From 0-14-0-80-60-11 sp049322355 (lineage in GTDB: Bacteria > Desulfobacterota > Desulfobaccia > Desulfobaccales > 0-14-0-80-60-11), in NCBI GenBank assembly GCA_049322355.1, contig JBMORG010000028.1:62001-126000 (forward strand): DNA of 64,000 nt, in the 5' to 3' direction. The position numbers were made by a program, and so were the translations under genes. The notes under the pieces are model-generated. The model did no database searches, was not told the DNA's origin, and saw only the letters and a program-made list of their open reading frames with translations. Positions within the stretch are counted from its first letter, which is position 1. Each line of letters starts with the position of its first letter. This document shows positions 33,375 through 42,146 of this stretch, piece by piece.

Positions 33375-33578
33375 TTACACCTTGGTGACGTTGATGGCCT
33401 GGAGTCCCTTGGGGCCTTCGCTCACCTCGAACTCCACCTTGTCCTCCTCTTTTAAGGTGCGGAACCCGGTACCCACTATATTGGTGTAGTGCACAAACAG
33501 GTCGGGGCCGTCATCGCGTTTAATGAAACCGTAGCCCTTGGCTTCGTTGAACCATTTGACTGTGCCGGAAAAGACCAT
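33375..33578 (-). CDS. Cold-shock family RNA chaperone (CspA-like)
   Basis: 67 aa from ATG 33578, the usual size for a single cold-shock domain. RNP1-like GYGFIKRDD and RNP2-like LFVHYTNI are present after the family start GTVKWFNEAKG. It binds single-stranded nucleic acid. The frame is open to 33665, but the added part is not conserved. Several csp paralogues usually exist, so I give no letter. It has its own terminator. Confidence 0.95.
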   Translation of the reverse strand: MVFSGTVKWFNEAKGYGFIKRDDGPDLFVHYTNIVGTGFRTLKEEDKVEFEVSEGPKGLQAINVTKV

Positions 33579-33815
33579 AACCCGCAGCTCCTTTAATCCT
33601 TGATTCCTTTGCCGGACTTCAGCCGAGGGGGCGCAGGCCAAAAAAAAACGGCCGGCTCCCGCCATACCGTCATTTTATTACTGTGTCGCCCCGAGCACTG
33701 CATCTACGCCTGACTAAAGGATATTCAGCCAATAGCACAGCTCTGCGGCGCTGTCAAGAAATTTCTGCGCTTTTTCCCCTAAACTTCCTGAGGAACTTTT
33801 CTGAGCAATGTTTTC

Positions 33816-34781
33816 TTAAAAATGGTCAAGGGGGATGTCCAGGAGGAGCCTGATGTGGTCCTCCACGCACTCTGCCAGGACCTCCAGGTTATAGCCTCCT
33901 TCCAACACCGTGATGAGCCGGCCCCCGGCGGTATCCTGGGCCAGCTCAAGCACTATCTGGGTCATTTTCCGGTAGCCTTCCCGGGTGAGGTTCATATGGG
34001 CCAGGGGATCATCGCTGTGGGCGTCAAAGCCTGCAGAAATGAAGACCATTTGCGGGGAAAATTCCCTTAAACAGGGCAGTGCAGTCTTATTAAAGGCCTC
34101 CAGATAGTCCTCGTCGCCGCTCCGGGGTGGAAAGGGCAGATTAAGGGTAAAACCCTGGCCCGCCCCCTTACCCCGTTCCCGGTGATAACCGGTGCCGGGA
34201 TAGCAGTATTGCGGGTCCTCATGGAGCGACACGTAAAACACCCGGGGATCTGCCTCAAACAGGTGTTGGGTACCGTTGCCGTGATGCACGTCCCAATCGA
34301 TGACGGCCACCCGCTCCAGCCCATAATTCTCCAGGGCGTACACTGCGCCGATGGCGACGTTATTGAAAAAACAGAACCCCATGGCCCGGTTGCGCTCGGC
34401 ATGATGACCCGGCGGCCGCACCGCGCAGAAGGCGTTGTCCACCTGGCCGGCCATCACCGCGTCCACCGCCGCCATAACCCCGCCCACGGCCAACAGGGCA
34501 ATCTGGTATGATTCCTTGTTGATGCCGCAGTCCGGAACCCCAAAGATACGCTGGCCTTTTTCACAGGCCTGCTTGAAGCGGCGGATATAATCGGGATCAT
34601 GGAGCCGCTCCACCCACTTGAGGGGCGCATAGTCGGGTGTGAGGCGGACCACCAGGTCTAGAATGTTGTCTTCCTCAAGGCAGGTATGAATGGCTTTCAG
34701 CCGGTCTGGGCGTTCCGGGTGCCATGTGCCCGGATCGTGCAGCAGATAGCGTTGGGAAAAAACATAGCCGGTACGACGCAA
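33816..34781 (-). CDS. Histone deacetylase family protein (AcuC/acetylpolyamine amidohydrolase-like)
   Basis: 321-aa zinc hydrolase of the arginase/deacetylase superfamily. The active-site His pair is in RPPGHHAERN, zinc ligands lie in DWDVHHGNGTQ and SAGFDAH, and the glycine motif EGGYN is near the end. Bacterial members deacetylate acetyl-CoA synthetase, polyamines or small molecules; the substrate cannot be read from sequence. It lies 133 bp downstream of the superoxide dismutase gene on the same strand. Confidence 0.9.
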   Translation of the reverse strand: MRRTGYVFSQRYLLHDPGTWHPERPDRLKAIHTCLEEDNILDLVVRLTPDYAPLKWVERLHDPDYIRRFKQACEKGQRIFGVPDCGINKESYQIALLAVGGVMAAVDAVMAGQVDNAFCAVRPPGHHAERNRAMGFCFFNNVAIGAVYALENYGLERVAVIDWDVHHGNGTQHLFEADPRVFYVSLHEDPQYCYPGTGYHRERGKGAGQGFTLNLPFPPRSGDEDYLEAFNKTALPCLREFSPQMVFISAGFDAHSDDPLAHMNLTREGYRKMTQIVLELAQDTAGGRLITVLEGGYNLEVLAECVEDHIRLLLDIPLDHF

Positions 34782-34914
34782 AGTCCCCTCCTGGTTTTCT
34801 GGAATACCTTTAGCTATGAGCTATCCCAGCGTAACCCGAAGGGACCGGCATTGCAAAGATATTTTGCGGGGAGACTACCGCCGTGAGCCTCCTTCTCTCT
34901 TGGCAAACCCTCCT

Positions 34915-35499
34915 CTAAGCGGTCTCCAAGCGCTGTTCCACTACTTCCCATTTGACGTTTTTAAAGAAGTTGTTGATATATTCCACCCGTTTCAACCCGT
35001 AGTCGGTCATGAAGGCGTGCTCAAACACGTCCAGGACCAGAATGGGGTTGCAGCCCGCCAGGTGGCCCACATCGTGCTCATTAATCCATTGGTTGACGAG
35101 CAGCCCGGTTTCCACCTCCTCGTAGCAAATGACCCAACCGATACCCCGCATCGCCGCGGTAGCCTCGAAATCTTTTGCACACATCTCCACCGAGCCGAAC
35201 TGGGCCTCCACCCTTTTGGTCAGGTTCGGGGCTTTGGCCGGGTCCCCGTCGCCGCCCAAGTTGGCAAAATAAAGTTCATGCAGCCGCATGCCGTTGAATT
35301 CCCATCCCAGACGCCGTTTCAATTCCGCAAACTCGGGGGTCGCCCCTTTGCCCTCTTTCACCATGGCCGCCAGTAGTTCCATGACTTTATTCGTGTTATT
35401 AACGTAGCCCTGGTATAGGGTGAAATGGTTCTTGAGGAGGGTGTCGCTGAATCCCGGCATCCCCAATAAAAAGGAAAAATCTTTAGCTGCGTAAGCCAT
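34915..35499 (-). CDS. sodB: Superoxide dismutase, Fe type
   Basis: 194 aa from ATG 35499, preceded by AAGGAG. Metal ligands fit Fe/Mn SOD: His in LKNHFTLYQGYV, His in MRLHELYF, and the C-terminal pair in LDVFEHAFMTDYG with Asp and His. A longer frame to 35586 is unlikely. Removes superoxide in the cytoplasm, giving aerotolerance to an anaerobe. Fe rather than Mn is judged from overall resemblance, so metal choice is tentative. Confidence 0.9.
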   Translation of the reverse strand: MAYAAKDFSFLLGMPGFSDTLLKNHFTLYQGYVNNTNKVMELLAAMVKEGKGATPEFAELKRRLGWEFNGMRLHELYFANLGGDGDPAKAPNLTKRVEAQFGSVEMCAKDFEATAAMRGIGWVICYEEVETGLLVNQWINEHDVGHLAGCNPILVLDVFEHAFMTDYGLKRVEYINNFFKNVKWEVVEQRLETA

Positions 35500-35638
35500 A
35501 TGGTCTCCTTTCCGATCCCTGGGCCAGGATCGTGTTTTCTTTAAAAGATAGTGCCGCGATACCCTGATGCAAGGGAATGGAACCAATTTTTCCTGGAGGC
35601 AGTTTTAAGTTTTTCCGCATAATGCCGACATTTAAATA

Positions 35639-37003
35639 ATGGAAAAAAAAGGTAAGAGTCCCCCGCCGGGGTTGGGGCAGGAATCACAACAATGGGGTCC
35701 GGACATTTCTTTTAGGCCTTTGCAGGGTGTGGCTTTGCGGTCGAACAGCCAGCAATCCCAGGACCAGCTCAGCGGGTTCCGGGACCAGGAATTGGATTTA
35801 GAGTCAATTACTCACAGTTTGGAACTGCATAACTCGGAGTTCGACCAGGGCCAGCGACGGCAAAGAGAATTTTTAGCTGAAGCCTCCCATGAATTGCGCA
35901 TCCATCTCAACGCCATACTGAGTTTTTTGCGCCTCGTGCTGGATGGCCTGTGTGACAGCCCTGAAGAATCGCGCCACTTCGTACAAAATGCTTATGACAG
36001 CGCCCGCAGCCTCCTCGATTTGATTAATGAACGTCTTATCAGGGCAGAGATCGAGGCGGGCAAGATGGATCTCCAATTGACCGAAGTCAACGTGGCCGCG
36101 ATCTTCTCCCAAGTGGAGAAACTCACCACGCGTCAGGCGGACCAGAAAAAAGTCCGCCTGACGGTTCGGTTCCCTAAAACCAGGGTTCTGGTGCGGGCCG
36201 ACCCGGTAAAATTTTCCCAGGTGCTCCTGAACTTGGTGGCAAACGCCGTCCAAGCACTTGCCAAAGGCGAGGTGAGGGTTCAGGCCCGGTCCTGGCGCGA
36301 CTACGGTCATGTTCAGTTCCAGGTTAAGAGGATAGCTGCGGCCAGATCCCAAAAGAATAAGGATAGCCCCAATCCGCAGCTTCACCAGGATAAAGGAGCG
36401 GTCGATCTGCAAGAAAACAGCAGCAGCATGGGAATAAGTGCCTGTAAAAACCTGGTGGAATGCATGGGAGGCCAAATTTGGCCGGGCAACCATGGTCCGG
36501 GGAAAGCGGCCTCGGTCTTCTTTACCCTTCCCCTGGTCACCCCCCAGCCTTTGTATTGGCGCCGCACCACCGATCGGGAACGAGGCTTAAAGGCTCAGGG
36601 GCCCTCCGGCTGCCCTTTAATCCTGATGGTGGAAGACGAACCCAAGGTCCTGAACCAGATGGCCCGCATCCTCCATAAACATGAATATCGGACGGCCTAC
36701 GCCGTGACTGCCGATGACGGCCTGGAAGGGGCGAAAAGACTGCGGCCTGCCCTGATTACCATCGACCTGGGTTTACCGGTGCGGCCTTTGGGAGTGCTGC
36801 ATAGTGGCATGGATCTTTATCGGGCTCTTAAAGAATATCCACAAGTATCAGATATACCAGTGATTTTTATCACCGGCCATGATCCGGCCCTGACCCAGCC
36901 CCCCCAGGAACTGCCTCCCATCTTGAGCAAACCTCTTCGGGCCCAAGAACTCCTGGATCAGGTGGCTAAACAACTTACAAAGAAAAACCGGGTTGGAGCC
37001 TAA
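35639..37003 (+). CDS. Hybrid sensor kinase-like protein with degenerate ATP-binding domain
   Basis: 454 aa, no transmembrane segment. Residues ~75-145 are a HisKA domain with the phospho-histidine (ASHELRIHLNAIL, His84; the usual Thr-Pro after Arg is Ile-His). A HATPase-like domain follows with an intact N box (VLLNLVANAVQAL), but the DxGxG G1 box is absent; a G2-like stretch (GISACKNLVECMGGQIW) remains. Residues ~320-450 are an intact receiver: VEDEP, phospho-acceptor in ITIDLGLP, FITG, LSKP. It probably works as a phosphorelay or scaffold protein. The ribosome-binding site is weak. Confidence 0.8.
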   Translation: MEKKGKSPPPGLGQESQQWGPDISFRPLQGVALRSNSQQSQDQLSGFRDQELDLESITHSLELHNSEFDQGQRRQREFLAEASHELRIHLNAILSFLRLVLDGLCDSPEESRHFVQNAYDSARSLLDLINERLIRAEIEAGKMDLQLTEVNVAAIFSQVEKLTTRQADQKKVRLTVRFPKTRVLVRADPVKFSQVLLNLVANAVQALAKGEVRVQARSWRDYGHVQFQVKRIAAARSQKNKDSPNPQLHQDKGAVDLQENSSSMGISACKNLVECMGGQIWPGNHGPGKAASVFFTLPLVTPQPLYWRRTTDRERGLKAQGPSGCPLILMVEDEPKVLNQMARILHKHEYRTAYAVTADDGLEGAKRLRPALITIDLGLPVRPLGVLHSGMDLYRALKEYPQVSDIPVIFITGHDPALTQPPQELPPILSKPLRAQELLDQVAKQLTKKNRVGA

Positions 37004-37363
37004 GGCTAGGGGCAGGAGCGCTTACCGCCATCTTTGGCGACTGCAGGCAACTGCTCTGCTTTCACCAAGGCACATGGAATGACACTTGTGCCATCATCAT
37101 GACCGGTGAGCTTTCTAGTCCAGGTTTTTCATGCTTTTGGTGCAGCCAATTCGCGGAAAATCGCCTTCGGTTTCCAGAGCCCCCAAACTCCTTTTCATTG
37201 CATCGGCGGGCCAGATTCAGTATAGTGATACTGAGATCAGCTATCAGCCGAAAGCCAAATAGATAAAGCAGACGGTCCTTTATAGTTTTTAGCTATAAAC
37301 TAATGTAGTTCACCAATAAGGGGATTTTTTTCCTAATGAGCCGAAGGCTGACCGCTGGCTGTT
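37004..37363. other. Intergenic region with no recognised feature
   Basis: About 360 bp between the kinase-like gene and the end of the PC4-like gene (convergent). Small imperfect palindromes around 37215-37250 are the only structure seen; no promoter or RNA could be assigned. Confidence 0.4.
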
Positions 37364-37624
37364 TTAATCAGAAGTCTCCAGGTCTTCAGGGTCCAAGAGA
37401 CTCTGTTTAATAAGGGCTTCTTCCAATTGGGCCAAGGCTTTCTTGAAGGCGGGATAGAGTCCCACGGCCAGGGATACCCCTTTACGGGTGGGCACCCAGT
37501 CCCCTTCCTGGTCTCCCGGCACATGCACCCTGATATCGATGAGGCGATGACCCTTATACTCGGAAAGGGAAAGGAATACCGTTTCCCGGGCGTTTTTGGT
37601 GACTTGACTGATGGCTTCGGACAT
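37364..37624 (-). CDS. PC4/p15-like transcriptional coactivator domain protein
   Basis: 86 aa. The core (ETVFLSLSEYKGHRLIDIRV, then GDWVPTRKGVSLAVGLYPAFKKAL) matches the PC4 single-stranded-DNA-binding fold: a curved sheet and one helix, with the basic TRKGVSL signature. Bacterial members bind ssDNA and may act in repair or transcription. Acidic C-terminal tail. It is divergent from cysS. Confidence 0.88.
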   Translation of the reverse strand: MSEAISQVTKNARETVFLSLSEYKGHRLIDIRVHVPGDQEGDWVPTRKGVSLAVGLYPAFKKALAQLEEALIKQSLLDPEDLETSD

Positions 37625-37800
37625 CTTACCCCCCAGTGCTAAAATACCGTTTTTGGTTTTTGGTTAATAATAATAAATAGCCTTGAATAGCTATCCGTCA
37701 AACCGAATCTTGTCAAGCCTTTTTTCAGGTGTCAGGCGTCAGGAAAATATTGAACCTGATTTCCTAGACCCCAGAATCTGAAACCTGAAATCTCTTTCTT

Positions 37801-39273
37801 ATGCAGCTCTATAATACTTTAAGCAGACGCAAAGAACCCTTCAAGCCCCTAGTCCCTGGAAAAGTGGGCCTCTATGCCTGTGGGGTGACGGTTTACGACG
37901 ACTGCCACCTGGGGCATGCCCGCTCCTGCGTGGCCTTTGAGGTCCTGGTACGCTATTTGCGGCACCGGGGTTTCCAGGTCACCTGGGTGCGCAATTATAC
38001 CGACATTGACGACAAAATCCTGCGCCGGGCCCAGGAGCAGGGCCGGTCCTGGAAAGAGGTGGCGGAGCGCTACATTGCTTCCTTCCAGGAGGACATGGCC
38101 GCCCTGGGAGTGCCGCCGGCCCAGATTGAACCCAAGGCTACGGAGCATATTCCCCAAATCCTCGACCTCATTCAGCGCCTGGTGGATTTGGGTTTTGCTT
38201 ATGCCGCCGGGGGCGACGTTTTTTTTCGGGTGCACCGCTTTCCGGGATATGGGAAGCTTTCCGGACAAAAACTGGAGGATATGGAGGCCGGGGCTCGCAT
38301 CGAAGTGGACCCAAACAAGGAAGATCCCCTGGATTTCGTCTTATGGAAGGGCAGCAAGCCCGGCGAGCCTGCCTGGGACAGCCCCTGGGGACCCGGACGC
38401 CCGGGTTGGCATATCGAATGTTCCGCCATGAGCATGCACTATCTGGGCGAGACCTTCGACCTCCACGGCGGTGGCCAGGATCTGGTCTTCCCCCACCACG
38501 AAAACGAATTGGCTCAATCGGAAGCAGCCACGGGCAAGCCCTTCGCCCGTTTCTGGCTGCACCACGGCCTCCTCACCATTGACCAGGAAAAAATGTCCAA
38601 ATCCCTGGGGAATTTCTTCACGGTAAAGGAAGTATTGGCCCGATTCCCTGCGGAGGTGGTGCGCTTTTTCCTCATCAACTGCCATTACCGCAGCCCCCTG
38701 GACTTCTCGGACGCGGCCCTGGCCGAAGCTGAAACCGCCTTGCTGCGCCTCTATACTTCCCTGGCCCGAATCGAGGAGGTGCTGAAGCAACATCCCAACC
38801 TGAAACCCCAGCACCCCATGGATTACTATCCCACCTGCTTAACTCTGGAGGAATTCCATCGCTTCGGGTCCTTACGGGCCCGGTTCGATGCGGCCCTGGA
38901 TGATGACCTAAACACCGCTCAGGCCCTGGGATATATGTTCGAAACCGTGCGCCTGCTCAACCGCCTGCTGGAAGCCCCCTCCAACGATCCGGGTTACCTC
39001 ACCATTCTCAAAGAGATGCACGATGAGCTGGTGGACCTGGGCCGGGTCTTGAACCTCCTACAGGCCGATCCTTACACCATGGTTGCCACCCTGCGGCAAA
39101 AGGCCGCGGACCTGAAGATCAGCCCGGAGGAAATCCAACGGCTCATTGACGAACGCACCCAGGCCCGGAAAAATAAGGATTGGTCCCGGGCCGACGCTAT
39201 CCGCAAGGAGCTTGCCGACCTTGAGATTCTACTGGAAGACACACCGCAAGGGACCATTTGGAAGAGAGGCTAA
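37801..39273 (+). CDS. cysS: Cysteinyl-tRNA synthetase
   Basis: 490-aa class I synthetase that charges tRNA-Cys. HIGH-type motif HLGHARSC after the zinc Cys of YACGVTVYDDC, further zinc ligands in GWHIECSAMS and FPHHENELAQSE, and KMSKS in EEKMSKSLGNFF-type context (QEKMSKSLGN). C-terminal DALR-like and helical domains are complete. A 176-bp gap to the PC4-like gene contains its promoter. Full length. Confidence 0.97.
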   Translation: MQLYNTLSRRKEPFKPLVPGKVGLYACGVTVYDDCHLGHARSCVAFEVLVRYLRHRGFQVTWVRNYTDIDDKILRRAQEQGRSWKEVAERYIASFQEDMAALGVPPAQIEPKATEHIPQILDLIQRLVDLGFAYAAGGDVFFRVHRFPGYGKLSGQKLEDMEAGARIEVDPNKEDPLDFVLWKGSKPGEPAWDSPWGPGRPGWHIECSAMSMHYLGETFDLHGGGQDLVFPHHENELAQSEAATGKPFARFWLHHGLLTIDQEKMSKSLGNFFTVKEVLARFPAEVVRFFLINCHYRSPLDFSDAALAEAETALLRLYTSLARIEEVLKQHPNLKPQHPMDYYPTCLTLEEFHRFGSLRARFDAALDDDLNTAQALGYMFETVRLLNRLLEAPSNDPGYLTILKEMHDELVDLGRVLNLLQADPYTMVATLRQKAADLKISPEEIQRLIDERTQARKNKDWSRADAIRKELADLEILLEDTPQGTIWKRG

Positions 39274-39559
39274 TGGTATTTGTTAAAAAATTCTTGCTGA
39301 AATCAAAACAAACTTAATTTTAAGTCGAAAACGCCACTGTCATATCTCTGCTTAACCATATAACCACAAAGAGATTGCCAAAGGTAAAATAAGACATATC
39401 TTAAAAGAGTCCAGCCTGCCCTGGATGAGCTCCGTGTTCATCTGTGTATAGCTTTCCTACCACCCCCCGAAGAGGGGCCGCGGAAGGCGGAATTCGCTTT
39501 CCTGGTCCTGAGAGGCCTTGGGCGAAACCGGAAAATCATCCCATTAAAAGGAGGTTAAA

Positions 39560-39838
39560 ATGGCCACTTTTCTGATGTTCGGCAAGTATTCAGCGGAAGG
39601 TGTTAAGGGGATCAGCCCGCAGCGAACCCAAAATGCTACGGACCTGATCAAAAAGTATGGCGGGCAGGTCAAGGCCATGTATGCCATGCTGGGAATGGCT
39701 GACCTGCTCCTTATCGTGGACCTGCCGGGAGTAGAGGCAGCTATGCAGACCTCCGTGGCCCTGAGCAAACAGACCGGGATTTCTTTCTGTTCTTCACCTG
39801 CGATTACAGTCGAAGAATTTGATAAACTCAAGTTTTAA
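39560..39838 (+). CDS. GYD domain protein
   Basis: 92-aa ferredoxin-like fold protein of the GYD family: MATFLMFGKYSAEGVKGISP start, a central KKYGGQVKAMYAMLGMADLL segment and IVDLPGVEAAMQ. Members are small, stand-alone and of unknown function. AAAGGAGG lies just before the start. It is followed by a GC-rich hairpin. Not linked to any pathway here. Confidence 0.85.
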   Translation: MATFLMFGKYSAEGVKGISPQRTQNATDLIKKYGGQVKAMYAMLGMADLLLIVDLPGVEAAMQTSVALSKQTGISFCSSPAITVEEFDKLKF

Positions 39839-39844
39839 GGGATT

Positions 39845-39901
39845 GGGGGTGGTGGGTCCGGGGCAGGGGGAAAGGGCACGCGCCCTTTGCCCCTTCCCCC
39901 C
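39845..39901. repeat. GC-rich hairpin repeat, copy 1
   Basis: Long imperfect stem: a G-rich arm ending GGGGGAAAGGGC, loop ACGC, then GCCCTTTGCCCCTTCCCCCC. Same design as the hairpins at 42011-42051 and 57909-57950. It may also act as terminator for the GYD gene, though no U-run follows. Confidence 0.6.
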
Positions 39902-40006
39902 GGCATTGGAGGGAAAGATCTGAGGCCGCAGGACTTAGCTCTTCCCTGCAAAAAATGGTATCTTTTCCTATGCTCTTAATTGCAGAAAATCCCGATCTAT
40001 TCATAC

Positions 40007-42001
40007 ATGCCTGACCAGTTCCAATTAGTAACCTCTTTTGTTCCCAAAGGCGACCAGCCCCAGGCCATCCGGAAGCTGGTCGCGGGGGTCAGGGCCGGGA
40101 ATCCCCACCAGGTGTTGTTGGGGGTCACTGGGTCCGGCAAGACTTTTACCGTAGCCAATGTCATTGCGCAACTGAATCTTCCCACTCTGGTCCTGGCTCC
40201 CAATAAGACTCTGGCGGCCCAGCTCTACGGCGAGTTCCAGGAGTTTTTCCCGGACAACGCGGTGGAGTATTTTGTCAGCTATTACGATTACTATCAGCCC
40301 GAGGCCTACGTACCCCAGGCCGATCTCTACATTGAAAAAGATTCTTCCATCAATGAAGCCATTGACCGGATGCGCCATTCCGCCACCCGCTCCCTCTTCG
40401 ACCGCAACGACGTAATCATCGTGGCCTCAGTGTCCTGCATTTACGGTTTGGGCTCCCCGGAGGCCTACCACGGCATGCTCCTTTACCTGGAGGAGGGCGT
40501 GGAAAAGGACCGCCGGGAGGTCCTGAGCAAGTTGGTGGAGATCCTCTACGAGCGCAACGACATCGACTTCCACCGGGGCACTTTCCGGGTGCGGGGCGAC
40601 CGGGTGGAGATCTTTCCCGCCTACGAAGAGGACCGGGCCATCCGGGTAGATTTTTGGGGCGACACGGTGGAAGCCATCCGGGAGATCGACCCCTTGCGGG
40701 GCCAGACCTTGCGGCAGCTTAAGAAAGTGACGATCTACCCTGCCTCCCACTACGTTACCCCGGACCTGGTCCGCCGCCAGGCCATGGCCGCCATCGAGGC
40801 GGAGCTGAAGGAACGGGTCAATTGGTTCCAGGACCAGGGTAAACTTCTGGAGGCCCAGCGCCTGGAGGAGCGCACCCGCTTCGACCTGGAAATGATGAAA
40901 GAGTTGGGCTTCTGCCACGGCATCGAGAACTATTCCCGGAACCTCACCGGACGGGCTGAAGGGGAGCCCCCCCCTACCCTTCTGGACTACCTGCCCCGGG
41001 AGTCCCTGGTGGTCATCGACGAGTCCCACATCACCATTCCCCAGCTTCAGGGCATGTTCCGGGGAGACCGCTCCCGGAAGCAAACCCTGGTGGATTACGG
41101 TTTCCGTCTGCCGTCGGCCCTGGACAACCGCCCCTTGAGTTTTGAAGAATTCGAAACCCGGGTGCGCCAGCTCATTTATGTCTCCGCCACCCCAGGCCCC
41201 TACGAGATGAAACAGGCCGCCGGCCGCATCGTCGAGCAGATAGTGCGACCCACCGGTCTCATGGACCCCGAAATCGTGGTCAAGCCCGCCACCAACCAGG
41301 TGGACGACCTCCTGGGGGAGATCCGGGCGCGCCTGGCAAAGGGCGAGCGGGTGCTGGTCACTACCCTGACCAAGCGCATGGCCGAGGATCTCACTGAATA
41401 CTATCAGGACCTGGGCCTCAAGGTGCGTTATCTCCATTCCGATATCACCACCCTGGAGCGCATGGAAATCATCCGGGATTTGCGCCTGGGGGTCTTCGAC
41501 GTGCTAGTGGGCATCAACCTGCTCCGGGAAGGTCTGGATCTGCCCGAAGTCTCCCTGGTGGCTATCCTGGATTCGGACAAGGAAGGCTTCCTGCGCTCGG
41601 AGCGCTCCCTCATCCAGACCTGCGGCCGGGCTGCCCGGAACATCCATGGACAGGTCCTGTTTTACGCCGACCACGTCACCCCGTCCATGACCGCAGCCAT
41701 TGAAGAAACCATTCGGCGGCGGCGCCTCCAGGAAACCTACAATCGAAAACACGGCATCACCCCGGAGACCATCCAAAGCAAGATCAAAGACGTTCTGGCC
41801 TCGGTGTACGAAGCCGATTACGTCACCGTGCCCATGGCCGCAGAGGAACAGGTGCCCTACCTGGTGGAAAGACCGGAAGCGCTGATTAAACGCCTGAAAA
41901 AAGAAATGCAGGCCGCAGCCAAGAAGCAGGAATTCGAACGGGCCGCCACCCTGCGGGACCGCATCCGGGCCCTGGAGGCGGAGAATCTGAAGTATGCTTG
42001 A
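40007..42001 (+). CDS. uvrB: UvrABC excinuclease subunit B
   Basis: DNA-damage-verifying helicase-like subunit of nucleotide excision repair. ATG 40007 (MPDQFQLVTSFVPKGDQPQA) gives 664 aa and the typical start; TTG 39980 would add nine residues. Walker A is GVTGSGKT, the beta-hairpin region YYDYYQPEAY is intact, Walker B is VVIDESH and motif VI is CGRAARN. The C-terminal UVR motif that binds UvrC is KKQEFERAATLRDRIRALE. uvrC is in the same window (58018). Confidence 0.97.
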   Translation: MPDQFQLVTSFVPKGDQPQAIRKLVAGVRAGNPHQVLLGVTGSGKTFTVANVIAQLNLPTLVLAPNKTLAAQLYGEFQEFFPDNAVEYFVSYYDYYQPEAYVPQADLYIEKDSSINEAIDRMRHSATRSLFDRNDVIIVASVSCIYGLGSPEAYHGMLLYLEEGVEKDRREVLSKLVEILYERNDIDFHRGTFRVRGDRVEIFPAYEEDRAIRVDFWGDTVEAIREIDPLRGQTLRQLKKVTIYPASHYVTPDLVRRQAMAAIEAELKERVNWFQDQGKLLEAQRLEERTRFDLEMMKELGFCHGIENYSRNLTGRAEGEPPPTLLDYLPRESLVVIDESHITIPQLQGMFRGDRSRKQTLVDYGFRLPSALDNRPLSFEEFETRVRQLIYVSATPGPYEMKQAAGRIVEQIVRPTGLMDPEIVVKPATNQVDDLLGEIRARLAKGERVLVTTLTKRMAEDLTEYYQDLGLKVRYLHSDITTLERMEIIRDLRLGVFDVLVGINLLREGLDLPEVSLVAILDSDKEGFLRSERSLIQTCGRAARNIHGQVLFYADHVTPSMTAAIEETIRRRRLQETYNRKHGITPETIQSKIKDVLASVYEADYVTVPMAAEEQVPYLVERPEALIKRLKKEMQAAAKKQEFERAATLRDRIRALEAENLKYA

Positions 42002-42010
42002 TAGTTTTTT

Positions 42011-42051
42011 GGGGGAGGGGGCCAGGGACGAAAGCCCCTGCCCCCTCTTCC
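42011..42051. repeat. GC-rich hairpin repeat, copy 2
   Basis: Stem GGGGGAGGGGGCCAGGG, loop about ACGAAAG, then CCCCTGCCCCCTCTTCC. It lies directly after the uvrB stop and closely resembles copy 3 at 57909-57950. Confidence 0.7.
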
Positions 42052-42091
42052 AAACCCTCTCCCGTAACCCTCTATAGGGGGTTGGGAAAGG

Positions 42092-42143
42092 AGTTTGCGG
42101 GGAGGGCGGGGGAATTGACTTCCCCCGGTCCTCCCCGCAAACT
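42092..42143. repeat. Strong hairpin between convergent uvrB and radical SAM genes
   Basis: AGTTTGCGGGGAGG (42092-42105) pairs with CCTCCCCGCAAACT (42130-42143), with an inner GGGGGAA/TTCCCCC. A 14-bp perfect outer stem. Probably a bidirectional transcription barrier or palindromic repeat. Confidence 0.75.
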
Positions 42144-42146
42144 TTA

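Noticed and set aside
40427..41437. Minus-strand frame of 336 codons over uvrB
   Set aside because: Shadow of uvrB in GC-rich sequence; no start signal or family.
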